Source: a bacterium
Lineage (GTDB): Bacteria; Zhuqueibacterota; Zhuqueibacteria; Residuimicrobiales; Oceaniaggregativiventaceae
Direction: 5' to 3'
NCBI GenBank assembly: GCA_029565675.1
Contig: JAKQNP010000012.1
Span: forward strand, 1-35,456
Length of the DNA stretch: 35,456 nt
Position 1 is the first letter of the stretch. Each line of letters begins with the position of its first letter. A model generated the notes under the pieces. That model saw only the letters and a list, made by a program, of their open reading frames with translations. It was not told the origin of the DNA and did no database searches. This document shows, piece after piece, positions 16,992-25,196 of this stretch. Made by a program: the position numbers and the translations under genes.

Positions 16992-18090
16992 CTCTGACCT
17001 CATGATTGAGGGCGGAATAGACGGCTTCGCAGACCTGATCCACGGTAATGGCCCGCATACAAGCCAAATCTTCACATCGATCGCGGTGGCAGCGGCTGCA
17101 ATCCAGGTGATGATAGACCAGGCGATGCCCCTTCTCACGGGCATACGGAAACCAAATCTCCGGTTCTCCGGGTCCAAATATGCCCACCACTCTCGTGCCG
17201 ACCGCCGGCGCCAGATGCAGGGGGCCGCAGTCATTGGCGATATAGACCTGCGCTTGCTGCAAAACCGCAGCCAACTGCCGCAACGTGAGCCCTTCGGCGG
17301 TCAATCCAGCAACCCCGGCCAGGTCGCGAATACCTTGCAGCCGCGTTGATTCTCCGGGGCCGGCGGTATAGAGGATCTGCAACTGTGGATCAGCCGCGAG
17401 CCGTTTGGCCAGCTCGGCGAATCGTTCTGCCAACCACATCTTCGCCGGCCAGGTTGCGCCCGGATGGATGCCGATCAATTTTTTTCGCCTGTCCCAGCCG
17501 TTTTGTTGCAGATAGTCGACCGCCCATCGCCGCTCATCCTCAGAAACAATAACAACCGGAGGTTCAATCGGCAGCAACGGTTGCCCGAGCGGCCGCAAAT
17601 ATTGCAGATGAAAATCGATTGCGGTTTTTGCCTTGCCGTCGTCTGCAATGCGATAGGTGTAAAACCTCTTGCGCAGGCGAAAGTCGCCGCCAATGCGGAT
17701 GGATGCACCGCTGAGAAACGTCAGCCATCCGGAACGCGGATTGCCGAACAGATCGATCGCCAGGTCAAAGGTCTCTTTCAGGAGGATAAACATGACTTTC
17801 GCCAGATCGCGGTTGTCGGCCCGGTGAAATGAAAGAATTTGATCCACATTTGGATTGTTCTCGAGCAGGGTGTGATAGGGTTTTTCTGCCAGATAGGTGA
17901 TCTGTGCCTGGGGATAAAAATGGCGCACCTGATGCAACAATGGCGTGGTCAAAATGATATCGCCCATAAACCGCAAGCGCGAGATCAAAATTCGCTGAAT
18001 GGTTTGCAAAGTCTGGTCTATCTTTCCTTTTTTTGCGGTCGGATTTGCCGATTTTTGCGCAGAGGCGGCCGCGGTTTTGCCGCAAAACAA
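16984..18090 (-). CDS. Family 9 glycosyltransferase (heptosyltransferase-like)
   Basis: Related to ADP-heptose:LPS heptosyltransferases that build the inner core of lipopolysaccharide. Family features include RILISRLRFMGDIILTTPLL, the first Rossmann strand and loop; the mid-protein HPGATWPAKMW, the nucleotide-sugar motif; and ANDCGPLHLAPAVG plus FGPGEP in the C-terminal donor domain. The longest frame (368 residues) begins at TTG 18090 with about 30 extra residues of A/K/S-rich sequence before the conserved start. No ATG lies between the promoter at 18184 and the conserved region, so the true start is a rare codon, either TTG 18090 or TTG 18009. The sugar transferred is unknown. Confidence 0.88.
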   Translation of the reverse strand: MFCGKTAAASAQKSANPTAKKGKIDQTLQTIQRILISRLRFMGDIILTTPLLHQVRHFYPQAQITYLAEKPYHTLLENNPNVDQILSFHRADNRDLAKVMFILLKETFDLAIDLFGNPRSGWLTFLSGASIRIGGDFRLRKRFYTYRIADDGKAKTAIDFHLQYLRPLGQPLLPIEPPVVIVSEDERRWAVDYLQQNGWDRRKKLIGIHPGATWPAKMWLAERFAELAKRLAADPQLQILYTAGPGESTRLQGIRDLAGVAGLTAEGLTLRQLAAVLQQAQVYIANDCGPLHLAPAVGTRVVGIFGPGEPEIWFPYAREKGHRLVYHHLDCSRCHRDRCEDLACMRAITVDQVCEAVYSALNHEVRDA

Positions 18091-18183
18091 CCGATCGCGT
18101 TCAACGGCTGCTGAATTGGCGGTCGCTTGTTTTAACGGCGGATTGAGTCACGGGACTGACGAAAATTCTGACCTCGATAACTC

Positions 18184-18212
18184 ATTATACTAAATGGTCA
18201 ATAAAAAGTCAA
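18184..18212 (-). promoter_or_regulatory. Near-consensus sigma-70 promoter of the glycosyltransferase operon
   Basis: Reading on the minus strand, TTGACT (18212-18207) and TATAAT (18189-18184) have 17 bases between them. The transcript would start near 18177, about 87 bases before the TTG at 18090. The -35 box lies only nine bases from the edge of the 31-bp mobile element. Confidence 0.75.
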
Positions 18213-18221
18213 CGATAGTCA

Positions 18222-18252
18222 CCCAAATTCGGTGCGAAGCACTGAATCCGGG
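18222..18252 (+). mobile_element. Minimal MITE-like element (31 bp)
   Basis: The element is CCCAAATTCGGTGC, then GAA, then GCACTGAATCCGGG. The outer 14-mers are the same inverted ends seen in the 140-bp elements at 8722 and 30264 (left end differs by one base from CCCAGATTCGGTGC). A perfect 5-bp direct repeat AGTCA flanks it (18217-18221 and 18253-18257). It therefore looks like a complete mobile unit made only of two ends joined by three bases. It lies just upstream of the glycosyltransferase promoter and downstream of mutY. Confidence 0.75.
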
Positions 18253-18299
18253 AGTCAACAATTGCAGAAGGAGGAATGGCAGGGCAGGCAGAGTTTTGG

Positions 18300-19430
18300 T
18301 CAGAAGCCTGGCGGAGCGGTTTGCGTCCAGTTCGGCGGAGCGGATAGCAGGGCGAAGAGTTTTTTATTGGCGCCGGGGAAAGCAAACTCGGACAACTGCT
18401 CGAGCTGGATCCAACGCCATTCGCTGCATCCCAGCGCGCGGGCCTCGCCGTTCAGATACCGGCAATGAAAAGCATGCAGGGTGATTGAAAAGTGAGTATA
18501 ACCGTGTTCAATCGTGCCGATTTTTTCTTCTACCGCACAGTCAATGCCGACTTCTTCGCGAACTTCGCGAACCACGGCTTGCTCGATCTCTTCTCCGGGT
18601 TCGACTTTGCCGCCCGGGAACTCCCACAGCCCGCCGAGCATGGCGTGATTCGGTCGGCGGGCGATCAGCAGCCGGTCCCCTTGCCAGACCACCCCGACAG
18701 CCACCAGGCGATGGGGCCGCGGCCGGCGTGGCAGCTTTTTCGGGTATTCCTGCTGCTGGCCGGCAAGAGCCGCCCGGCATAACGACTGCAGTGGACAGCT
18801 GCTGCAAATGGGATTGCGCGGCCGGCAGACCAGAGCTCCGAGTTCCATGAGAGCCTGGTTATAAATCCCCGCCTTGCCGCGGGCAAGCAGATTCTCCGCC
18901 AGTTGGCGAAACACCTTTCTGCCCTCTCTGGACCGCGGTGGCACATCGATGCACAAAAGGCGCGACAGCACTCGCTCCACGTTGCCGTCCACGACTGCCT
19001 GATCCTGGTCAAACGCGATGCTGAGAATTGCCGCAGCGGTATAGGGACCGATCCCGGGCAAATCAGAGACGGTCTGCAGGTCGTTCGGGAATTTCCCGCG
19101 GTTTTCCCTGACGATCTGCCGCGCCGCGCTGTGCAGATTGCGCGCCCGCGCATAGTAACCCAAACCTTCCCACAGTTTCAAAACGACGGCCAGATCGGCT
19201 CTGGCCAACTCGTCGATCGTCGGCAAGGCGCGGAGAAATCGCTCATAATAGGGGATGGCGCTGCGCACCTGGGTTTGTTGCAGCATGATCTCCGACAACC
19301 AGACCGCGTAAGGGTCGCGGGTTTTGCGCCATGGAAGATCGCGGTTTTCCTGCTTATACCATTTGAGCAAAGAACGGATAGTGCGCTGTCGCCAGCGCGG
19401 TTCGATTGTTTTGTCTGTTGCGAGGGTCAT
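18300..19430 (-). CDS. mutY: A/G-specific adenine DNA glycosylase MutY
   Basis: Removes adenine mispaired with 8-oxoguanine. The 376-residue protein has catalytic E47 (SEIMLQQTQV), the helix-hairpin-helix DLPGIGPYTAAA (123-134), catalytic D148 (VVDGNVERV) and the 4Fe-4S cluster ligands C202, C209, C212 and C218 (CX6CX2CX5C). The C-terminal 8-oxoG recognition domain is Nudix-like and, unusually, keeps a complete Nudix box (GX5EX7REUXEEXGU) at 274-296. The ATG overlaps the stop of the GHMP kinase gene as ATGA, so the two are translationally coupled. It is the last gene of the six-gene minus-strand run. Confidence 0.95.
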   Translation of the reverse strand: MTLATDKTIEPRWRQRTIRSLLKWYKQENRDLPWRKTRDPYAVWLSEIMLQQTQVRSAIPYYERFLRALPTIDELARADLAVVLKLWEGLGYYARARNLHSAARQIVRENRGKFPNDLQTVSDLPGIGPYTAAAILSIAFDQDQAVVDGNVERVLSRLLCIDVPPRSREGRKVFRQLAENLLARGKAGIYNQALMELGALVCRPRNPICSSCPLQSLCRAALAGQQQEYPKKLPRRPRPHRLVAVGVVWQGDRLLIARRPNHAMLGGLWEFPGGKVEPGEEIEQAVVREVREEVGIDCAVEEKIGTIEHGYTHFSITLHAFHCRYLNGEARALGCSEWRWIQLEQLSEFAFPGANKKLFALLSAPPNWTQTAPPGF

Positions 19431-20437
19431 TTGTGGATGCCGGGGAAATACGGCTCGGCTTTGACGACAACGGCGTTCAGAGGCTCCAGGCTCGCTCGAA
19501 GCTTGTGCAGCATCTTGTTGTCTTTATAGGTGCCGATGATCGCCCCTCCGCTGCCGGTAAATTTTGCGCTTGCCCCTGCTGCGCGAGCTCCGTCAACCAA
19601 TGCAAGATTATGGGCGGTTATCGGCATGATCTGCCTGCGCTGGTCGAAATTCCTGTCCATGATCGCACCCAGCAGCTCAGGTTTGCCTTCGACCAGGGCG
19701 TCCCGCGCTTGCTGCGCACAGTCGGCAAAGACCTTCATCGCTTCATGCACTTGCGGCTCTCCGGCCTGATAGCGTTGCCGCAAATTGCTGTGCGGCACAC
19801 CGGAAATCTCCGCCAATTCTGTGGCATAGGCCAGATAGAGCGGGGGCATGGAGACCGGATCCAATGGCTCATATTTGCCAAAACCGCGGCTTTGCATGAG
19901 TTCGCGGTTAAAATCCATAAAGACCAGACCTTCATAAACCTGAACCACGCGGTCCTGCAATCCGGCGGCAATACCCAATTCTTCGGTTTCGGCCCGCAGG
20001 ATCAGATTGGCGAGCAGGGGTTTGGCGATGTCGATCTGGTAAAAAGCCATCAACGCCCGCATGACTGCGGTAACAATTGCACTCGAACCGGCCAGCCCCA
20101 CCTGCAGAGGTATGTTCGAATTGTAGCGAATGGCAAAATTCTTGTTGTCCAACTCGATGCCTTGATCCTGACAATGGCGGTAAAAGATTTTTATCGCTGC
20201 CTGAATCAAGCGCAGACCGCCATAATAGCCGCGTTCTGTCACATTGTGCGCCAATTCCTCGATGTTGGCGAAAACACAAAGATCGCTGATGTTGGGCACG
20301 ATTTTCAATTTTCTCGATTCCTGCAGGTCAACAGTCGCATAAAAGTTTTTCAGGGTGACGGAAAGCGTCTTGCCAAAGTAACCGTCAGAAGGATTGCCCG
20401 CCAAACCGGCGCGGGCATAGGCTCGCGTTTGAATCAT
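19427..20437 (-). CDS. GHMP kinase, glucuronokinase-like
   Basis: A 336-residue GHMP-family small-molecule kinase. The ATP-binding motif is PLQVGLAGSSA at 110-120 and the third motif is KFTGSGGA at 292-299. The N-terminal substrate block AYARAGLAGNPSDGYFGKT (6-24) and the YYGGLRL and AGLQDRVVQVYEGLV blocks (D162 likely catalytic) recall plant glucuronokinase, which phosphorylates D-glucuronate at C1 in the inositol route to UDP-glucuronate. The assignment rests on remembered family sequence, not a search. A general sugar-acid kinase is the alternative. AAGGA precedes the ATG by seven bases. It lies between the carbamoyltransferase (29 bp) and mutY (overlap). Confidence 0.8.
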   Translation of the reverse strand: MIQTRAYARAGLAGNPSDGYFGKTLSVTLKNFYATVDLQESRKLKIVPNISDLCVFANIEELAHNVTERGYYGGLRLIQAAIKIFYRHCQDQGIELDNKNFAIRYNSNIPLQVGLAGSSAIVTAVMRALMAFYQIDIAKPLLANLILRAETEELGIAAGLQDRVVQVYEGLVFMDFNRELMQSRGFGKYEPLDPVSMPPLYLAYATELAEISGVPHSNLRQRYQAGEPQVHEAMKVFADCAQQARDALVEGKPELLGAIMDRNFDQRRQIMPITAHNLALVDGARAAGASAKFTGSGGAIIGTYKDNKMLHKLRASLEPLNAVVVKAEPYFPGIHK

Positions 20438-20466
20438 GCTCGTTCCTTTGTTCCATCCAGTGGGTT

Positions 20467-22212
20467 TTATTTCTTTTTTCGCACCGCGATATCATTGAGG
20501 ATCAACAGATCCAATGAGGTGGATTTCAGCAGGTCGATCGCCTGGGCCGGAGTATGGACGATCGGTTCTCGGTGGCGATTCAGACTGCTGTTGATGACCA
20601 TCGGGATACCGGTTTGCTTGTAAAAACGCTGCAACAACTGCCGAAAAGGTGAATAACAGTTCTCTGTCACCGCTGCGGCGCAGACTTGGCCGTCGAACGA
20701 CACCACTGCCGGGATTTGTTTGCCGACATCAGGCTTGAGTTTGTACGTGTAGCTCATCGTCGGGCAGGCGTGAAAATCGATCAAGTATTTGTTCGCCTTT
20801 TCCGGCAAGCAGCTGACGGCCAGCGGAAGAAAAGTCTCGCGTTTTTTAATTTCGCTGTTGATTCGAACAGCATGTTCCACATGACGCGGATCAGCCAAAA
20901 TACAGCGGTGTGCCGACGCTTGCGGCCCAAAATCATCACGCCCGTGAAACCAGCCGATAATCCGCCCTTGCGCCAATTGCGTGGCCGCAAAGGAAACCAT
21001 GTCATCTGCCTGGATGACATCAACAGTTTTTCTTTCCGCCTGTATCGCCATGTCGATCTCTTCTCTGGAAGGACTATGACCCAGTCCGAGGTCCGACAGC
21101 GGGATCTGCAGACGGCGGCCTTCCAGTTCGGCCAGTGTTTCGAAAATCGCTCCCAAAGTGGTCGATGCATCTCCGGGAATGGGATGGATATATAGCCCCT
21201 CTGTTTCCGGCAGCGCGCGCAACGCGCTGTTGATTCGACATTGGGCAAAAATCCCGCCGGCGCAAACCACTGTGTATATACCGGTGCTTTTCATCAAATG
21301 GCGAAAAAAGGCGAGCAGATTTTCCTGCCAGTGCCGAAGCGCCGCTGCAGCGACGTCCTGTGGCGTATAGAGCGATAACAGTTTTTTAAACGCCTGCCCG
21401 GTGGTGGAGGCTTGCACGACTTGCGGGCGGGGCGCATACAGGAAATCGATCCAGAAGGGTGCAGCCTGCCACTGGTCGCGAAAATGGGTCATCAGAGCAT
21501 CCATCTCGTCAAAGCAGATTTGGCTGTTGCCACAGGCCGCCAGGGATGCGACTTTGCCTTCGTCCTGCATGTAGCGATATCCGAGCGCCACGGTCAAGGC
21601 CGATAAAAAACAACCTGTGGCGGGCATGGGGATGTCCTGCAGTTCGGTCAGGCGATCCCCTTCACAGATATAGACCGCGCCGGCGCAGTTTTTTCCGTTC
21701 GCATGCGGCGCGAAACCGCCGTAGCTCACACCAAGACAGCGATCAAAAGGTGAAGCGCTCCAGGCGGCGGCAACATGCGCGCGATGGTGATCGATCATGC
21801 GGAGTCGGCTGGCGTCTATCCCGAGTTGCTGCAGTCCGCCCACCTTGCGCACATCGACAAGTGCTTTGCGCAAGTTGGGGGCCAGCGTGCGCGCCAGTTG
21901 CCAGGGATCTGTTTTCACCGTTCCCCAAAGCGATCGCGGCAAATCCCGACAACTGTTGGAAAAAAGCGCCCGGTAATAGTGCGGCTGGGGATAGCCGCAG
22001 GCAAAGATGTCCACGTCCTGCAACTCGATCCCACACTCGTGCAAGGCTTGTTGTATCGCTTGTTGCGGAAACCGATGGTCATTTTTAACCCGGCTGATGC
22101 GCTCCTCTGACAGCGCGTAGGCGAGGTGATCTTGATGCCAGAGCGCAATGGTGCTCAGGTTGTGGTTGCCGGTGATATCGCTGATCCCGAGAATGGTGGG
22201 TGAGGACTTCAT
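20467..22212 (-). CDS. NodU/CmcH-family carbamoyltransferase
   Basis: Transfers a carbamoyl group from carbamoyl phosphate through a carbamoyl-adenylate to a hydroxyl of a sugar or natural product, as NodU does on Nod factors. The roughly 581-residue protein has the N-terminal Kae1-like ATPase fold, with GISDITGNHNLSTIAL and the LSEERISRVKNDHRFP block. Metal-binding-type DHHRAHVAAAW follows near 140-150, and the C-terminal domain ends with the typical NSSLNRHREPIVHTPAQAI block. ATG 22212 is preferred over TTG 22221. It is flanked by sfsA (45 bp upstream) and the glucuronokinase-like gene. The acceptor is unknown, but its position in a run with a polysaccharide deacetylase suggests a glycan. 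Confidence 0.9.
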   Translation of the reverse strand: MKSSPTILGISDITGNHNLSTIALWHQDHLAYALSEERISRVKNDHRFPQQAIQQALHECGIELQDVDIFACGYPQPHYYRALFSNSCRDLPRSLWGTVKTDPWQLARTLAPNLRKALVDVRKVGGLQQLGIDASRLRMIDHHRAHVAAAWSASPFDRCLGVSYGGFAPHANGKNCAGAVYICEGDRLTELQDIPMPATGCFLSALTVALGYRYMQDEGKVASLAACGNSQICFDEMDALMTHFRDQWQAAPFWIDFLYAPRPQVVQASTTGQAFKKLLSLYTPQDVAAAALRHWQENLLAFFRHLMKSTGIYTVVCAGGIFAQCRINSALRALPETEGLYIHPIPGDASTTLGAIFETLAELEGRRLQIPLSDLGLGHSPSREEIDMAIQAERKTVDVIQADDMVSFAATQLAQGRIIGWFHGRDDFGPQASAHRCILADPRHVEHAVRINSEIKKRETFLPLAVSCLPEKANKYLIDFHACPTMSYTYKLKPDVGKQIPAVVSFDGQVCAAAVTENCYSPFRQLLQRFYKQTGIPMVINSSLNRHREPIVHTPAQAIDLLKSTSLDLLILNDIAVRKKK

Positions 22213-22257
22213 TGACTGCAAGCCTTATGCTGGTGGCCATGTCGCCGCGCCACCGCA

Positions 22258-22953
22258 TCAACAGACAATTGAAAACGGAAGCGAGTTCGCAACCGTTATC
22301 TGTTGTTCGTCGATGCGAGTTTGATAGACAACGACTTTTACTTTTTGTTGTACCGCACTTTGCAGGGCGTCGGCATAGCGCGGATCGAGTTGCCGGGCGG
22401 GGCAAAATCGCTCTGCATCTTGCCGCTGTACGAGAAAGAAAATCACAGCGCAGCTGCCTGAAATTGCCAGTTGTTGCAGCTGCAGCAGGTGCTTGTACCC
22501 CCGCAGTGTCACCGCGTCGGGAAACATGGCAACCCGATGCTCGACCAGGGTGACGCTTTTGACCTCGACAAAGCATTTGCCGCCTTGCCCATGCAGCAGA
22601 AAGTCGATGCGGCTGTCGCCGCTTTTTATCTCAGCTTGGACGGATGAATAGCCCGCGAGTTCCGGAATCGATTCGGCGCGCAGCGCTTCTGCAACAATTG
22701 CGTTGGCCCGCAGGGTGTTGACATTGACCCAACTGTCGGGCGCGCGGTAAAGCTCCCAGGTATAGGCCAATTTGCGATGCGGGAGATCGTTTTTCGAGAT
22801 CATCACCCGGCGTCCCGGTTCGCTGCAGCTCTGCATTCTGCCCGGGTTGGGGCAATGCGCAGTGATCATTTCGCCGTTTTCCAACTCGATGTCGGCCAAA
22901 AACCTTTTATAGCGTTTGCGCAGAATGCCCGGAATCAGCGGGGGAAGGTTCAT
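22258..22953 (-). CDS. sfsA: SfsA family protein
   Basis: A 231-residue member of the 'sugar fermentation stimulation' family, which has a DNA-binding-like N-terminal OB-type domain and a nuclease-like C-terminal fold. Diagnostic blocks are ITAHCPNPGRMQSC near 30-43, the NTLRANAIVAEAL block, and SRIDFLLHG followed by CFVEVKSVTLVE, which supplies the acidic residues of a PD-(D/E)XK-like core. The physiological role is not settled in any organism. ATG 22953 is chosen over TTG 22962. It begins five bases after the nitroreductase stop, which argues for one transcript. Confidence 0.92.
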   Translation of the reverse strand: MNLPPLIPGILRKRYKRFLADIELENGEMITAHCPNPGRMQSCSEPGRRVMISKNDLPHRKLAYTWELYRAPDSWVNVNTLRANAIVAEALRAESIPELAGYSSVQAEIKSGDSRIDFLLHGQGGKCFVEVKSVTLVEHRVAMFPDAVTLRGYKHLLQLQQLAISGSCAVIFFLVQRQDAERFCPARQLDPRYADALQSAVQQKVKVVVYQTRIDEQQITVANSLPFSIVC

Positions 22954-22958
22954 GGTGT

Positions 22959-23540
22959 TCAACTCGGTGGAAGGTGAGGAGGCTTTTCACCTTGATTGAA
23001 AAAGCAGATTTCATCGAGGTCTTTTCGTTTGCCGGGACGGCGATTGGAATCGAGTGGATATCCCACCGCCAACATGATGACCGGTTGGAAACGTTTGTCG
23101 AGTTTGAGCGCTTGCTGCGCGCCCTTTTTATCAAACCAGCCGATCCAGCAAGTGCCCAATCCCAGCTCTTCTGCTTGCAGGCAGAAATGTTCGCCGGCAA
23201 TACCGATATCGATCATGGAAAAGGTGGTTCCTGCCACTTTGCTGGCCATGCGTTTGGCAATCGAGTCGGTTTGCAGACAGAGCACCACCAAAACGGGTGC
23301 AGCTGCCGCCCAGCGGGTGGGGAGGAATACACCACCAAAAGCTTTTTGGGCCAGAGTGTCCTTGCAAGCGGGATCATCAACGATGAAGAAACGCCATGGC
23401 TGGCTGTTTTCCGCCGACGGAGCCAAACGCGCCGCCTCGACACATTGCAGCAACAGCGCGCGGGAAACGGATTGTTCCTGAAAGCGGCGGGTGCTGCGGC
23501 GAGAACGGATCAGAGCTGAGAGGGAAAAGTTGTTGTCCAT
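22959..23540 (-). CDS. Nitroreductase-family flavoprotein
   Basis: A 193-residue FMN-dependent oxidoreductase. The N-terminal RSRRSTRRFQEQSV (about 12-25) binds the FMN phosphate, APSAENSQPWRFFIV (about 40-54) is the conserved SAxNxQPW flavin loop, and GLGTCWIGWF (about 126-135) is the late family motif. Physiological substrates of such enzymes range from nitroaromatics and quinones to flavins. No neighbour points to a specific one. Confidence 0.9.
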   Translation of the reverse strand: MDNNFSLSALIRSRRSTRRFQEQSVSRALLLQCVEAARLAPSAENSQPWRFFIVDDPACKDTLAQKAFGGVFLPTRWAAAAPVLVVLCLQTDSIAKRMASKVAGTTFSMIDIGIAGEHFCLQAEELGLGTCWIGWFDKKGAQQALKLDKRFQPVIMLAVGYPLDSNRRPGKRKDLDEICFFNQGEKPPHLPPS

Positions 23541-23571
23541 CGTCCAATCGATTGCTTGTGATCAAATCAGT

Positions 23572-24894
23572 TCACGGTTTGTTGAGCAGTGCGGAAATCG
23601 TCAGCAATTCATAACTTCGTGCCCGCAGGCTGTCGATCAATGCGGGCAAAATGGCATAGGCGTGATCGTCGTTGCGCTGGCTGTCCAAATGCATGAGGAT
23701 AATGCCACCGTTGGCCCCGTCTGGCTGCTTCTGGCCAAAGGCGAGCAGAGTGGCGAGAATTTGGTCAGCGCTGCGGTAATAGGTCGCTGAAGTATCGGCA
23801 ACCCAATCCAGGGTGTCGAGCGATTCGCCCTTCCCAAGCGTCCAGCCGATCTGCTGCAGTCCGAGTTCAGCAGCCCAACGGCGAATTTCGAGATTGTGCT
23901 CACCATAGGGTGCACGCCAAAACGGCGCCATCTTTTTTTTCGTCAAGGCGGTAAAATGGTCGCTGGTTTTGTTCAGCTCGGTTTGCAAAAATTCGCGGCT
24001 GATTTCCGGCAGAGTGTCCTGGCGGCGGTTGAGGGCAAAGGTAGTCAGATGCGGATGACTCCAGGTGTGGTTGCCGATCTCGTGGCCGTCTTTGACCATC
24101 TGTTTGACCAGATCCGGATAGTGTTGCATGAATTTGCCGGTTAAAAAGAGCGTGCAGCGCACTCCTTTTTCCCTGAGTGTGGCAAGAATTTTTTCAGCGG
24201 CACCATTTCCTGATCCGCCGTCAAAGGTCAAGGCGATCGCCTTGCGGTCGCGCGCTCCGCGGGTAAAGTCCCGCGCCAGATAATCGAACCGCGGCGATCC
24301 CAGACGAGCCTGCAGGGTTTCTAAAACCACGGTGCGGCCGTCGGGCGATACGGCCCGCACCAACAGACTGTTTTCACCCGGATTGAGCTTGATGTCTTCA
24401 AAACGAAATTCTCCCTTGTCCGGCAAGGTGACCTGCTGCAGCTTGCCGTTTACTGCCAGACTGATGATCAAACTGTCAGCCGCCTGTCCGGCGATGTCGA
24501 CATGATTGACGAAAACCGTCGCAGCCGGGAATTCGCTCAGCAACAGGACGGCTTCTGTTGGCGCGGCGGCAACAGGCACGGCAGGCGGTTGCACAGAGAG
24601 AGAATCGATCTTGCGGTTAAGGTGAAAAATCGACCCTCCCAATAAGGCAATCAACACAAGTGAGAGAATCTGCAGCAGCAACGACACTGACCATTTGCGG
24701 CGTGCTTTGGCTTTGACCGGCCGGTGCAGGATCGGTACCAGCTGCGATCCAATCGAGCGAAAAAAACAACGAGTGCTGCAAAAGGGTCGACCAAGAAAGA
24801 CAATTTCCTTTCCCTTGTCGATAAACGTGCGGCAGAGGTAGCAGCGTTTGCGAGAGCGCGGATTAACCGGTTTTTCTGTGGTCGTGTGCATCAT
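23572..24894 (-). CDS. Membrane-anchored polysaccharide deacetylase (NodB domain)
   Basis: A roughly 440-residue protein in four parts. N-terminal cysteines C18, C21, C39 and C43 form a small zinc-finger-like CX2C...CX3C module. One membrane segment follows at about 69-90, then an Ig-like stalk (about 115-200), then a NodB domain (about 215-425). NodB motifs are TFDGG at 223-227, HTWSH at 276-280, RAPYG at 327-331 and a late LILMH-like block IILMHLD. The second motif-1 aspartate, a metal ligand in typical enzymes (TFDDG), is glycine here, while the catalytic first aspartate and both histidines are kept. The likely target is peptidoglycan or an exopolysaccharide N-acetyl group in the periplasm. 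The start is uncertain: ATG 24894, ATG 24891 or GTG 24909. Confidence 0.88.
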   Translation of the reverse strand: MMHTTTEKPVNPRSRKRCYLCRTFIDKGKEIVFLGRPFCSTRCFFRSIGSQLVPILHRPVKAKARRKWSVSLLLQILSLVLIALLGGSIFHLNRKIDSLSVQPPAVPVAAAPTEAVLLLSEFPAATVFVNHVDIAGQAADSLIISLAVNGKLQQVTLPDKGEFRFEDIKLNPGENSLLVRAVSPDGRTVVLETLQARLGSPRFDYLARDFTRGARDRKAIALTFDGGSGNGAAEKILATLREKGVRCTLFLTGKFMQHYPDLVKQMVKDGHEIGNHTWSHPHLTTFALNRRQDTLPEISREFLQTELNKTSDHFTALTKKKMAPFWRAPYGEHNLEIRRWAAELGLQQIGWTLGKGESLDTLDWVADTSATYYRSADQILATLLAFGQKQPDGANGGIILMHLDSQRNDDHAYAILPALIDSLRARSYELLTISALLNKP

Positions 24895-24968
24895 GCTGTT
24901 GAAATCCACTCACTTCTGTCGGAGATGCAAAATGAGCAAAATCGCCGATAAATGCAAGAAAAAAGCCG

Positions 24969-24997
24969 TTGTGCTTGATCGAAATAATCGATATAAT
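24969..24997 (+). promoter_or_regulatory. Candidate sigma-70 promoter of the MEMO1 gene
   Basis: TTGTGC at 24969-24974 and TATAAT at 24992-24997 are separated by 17 bases. The transcript would start about 25004 and have a leader of about 190 nt before the ATG at 25197. Confidence 0.55.
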
Positions 24998-25167
24998 TAA
25001 TAAAAGCCAATCGGTTCAACCTTGCGTTTTGAGCCCAGGGCATCAATCGATACAGCAGCTTCAGCCACTTGGGGAGCACCGACAACAGCCGGTTGATTGG
25101 GTACAAATCGCAAGCACCAGGTCGCACGACGGCGAGCCCCCGGGTGGTCGCATTACCAGATGAAGGG

Positions 25168-25194
25168 GTGACTGCAAGACAACAATGAGGTCAC
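25168..25194 (+). promoter_or_regulatory. Hairpin that could mask the ribosome site of MEMO1
   Basis: GTGAC at 25168-25172 pairs with GTCAC at 25190-25194, extendable by two G-T wobbles. The right arm overlaps the GAGGT ribosome site at 25187-25191, which lies five bases before the chosen ATG. A fold-back could reduce translation. The stem is short, so the effect is uncertain. Confidence 0.3.
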
Positions 25195-25196
25195 TT

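Noticed and set aside
16992-17234. Upstream extension of the NYN-domain gene
   Set aside because: It overlaps the conserved end of the glycosyltransferase gene in another frame, and the conserved NYN start LLIIDGYN follows ATG 16991.
25004-25196. Riboswitch in the MEMO1 leader
   Set aside because: I found no conserved core of any known class; only a short stem over the ribosome site is supported.
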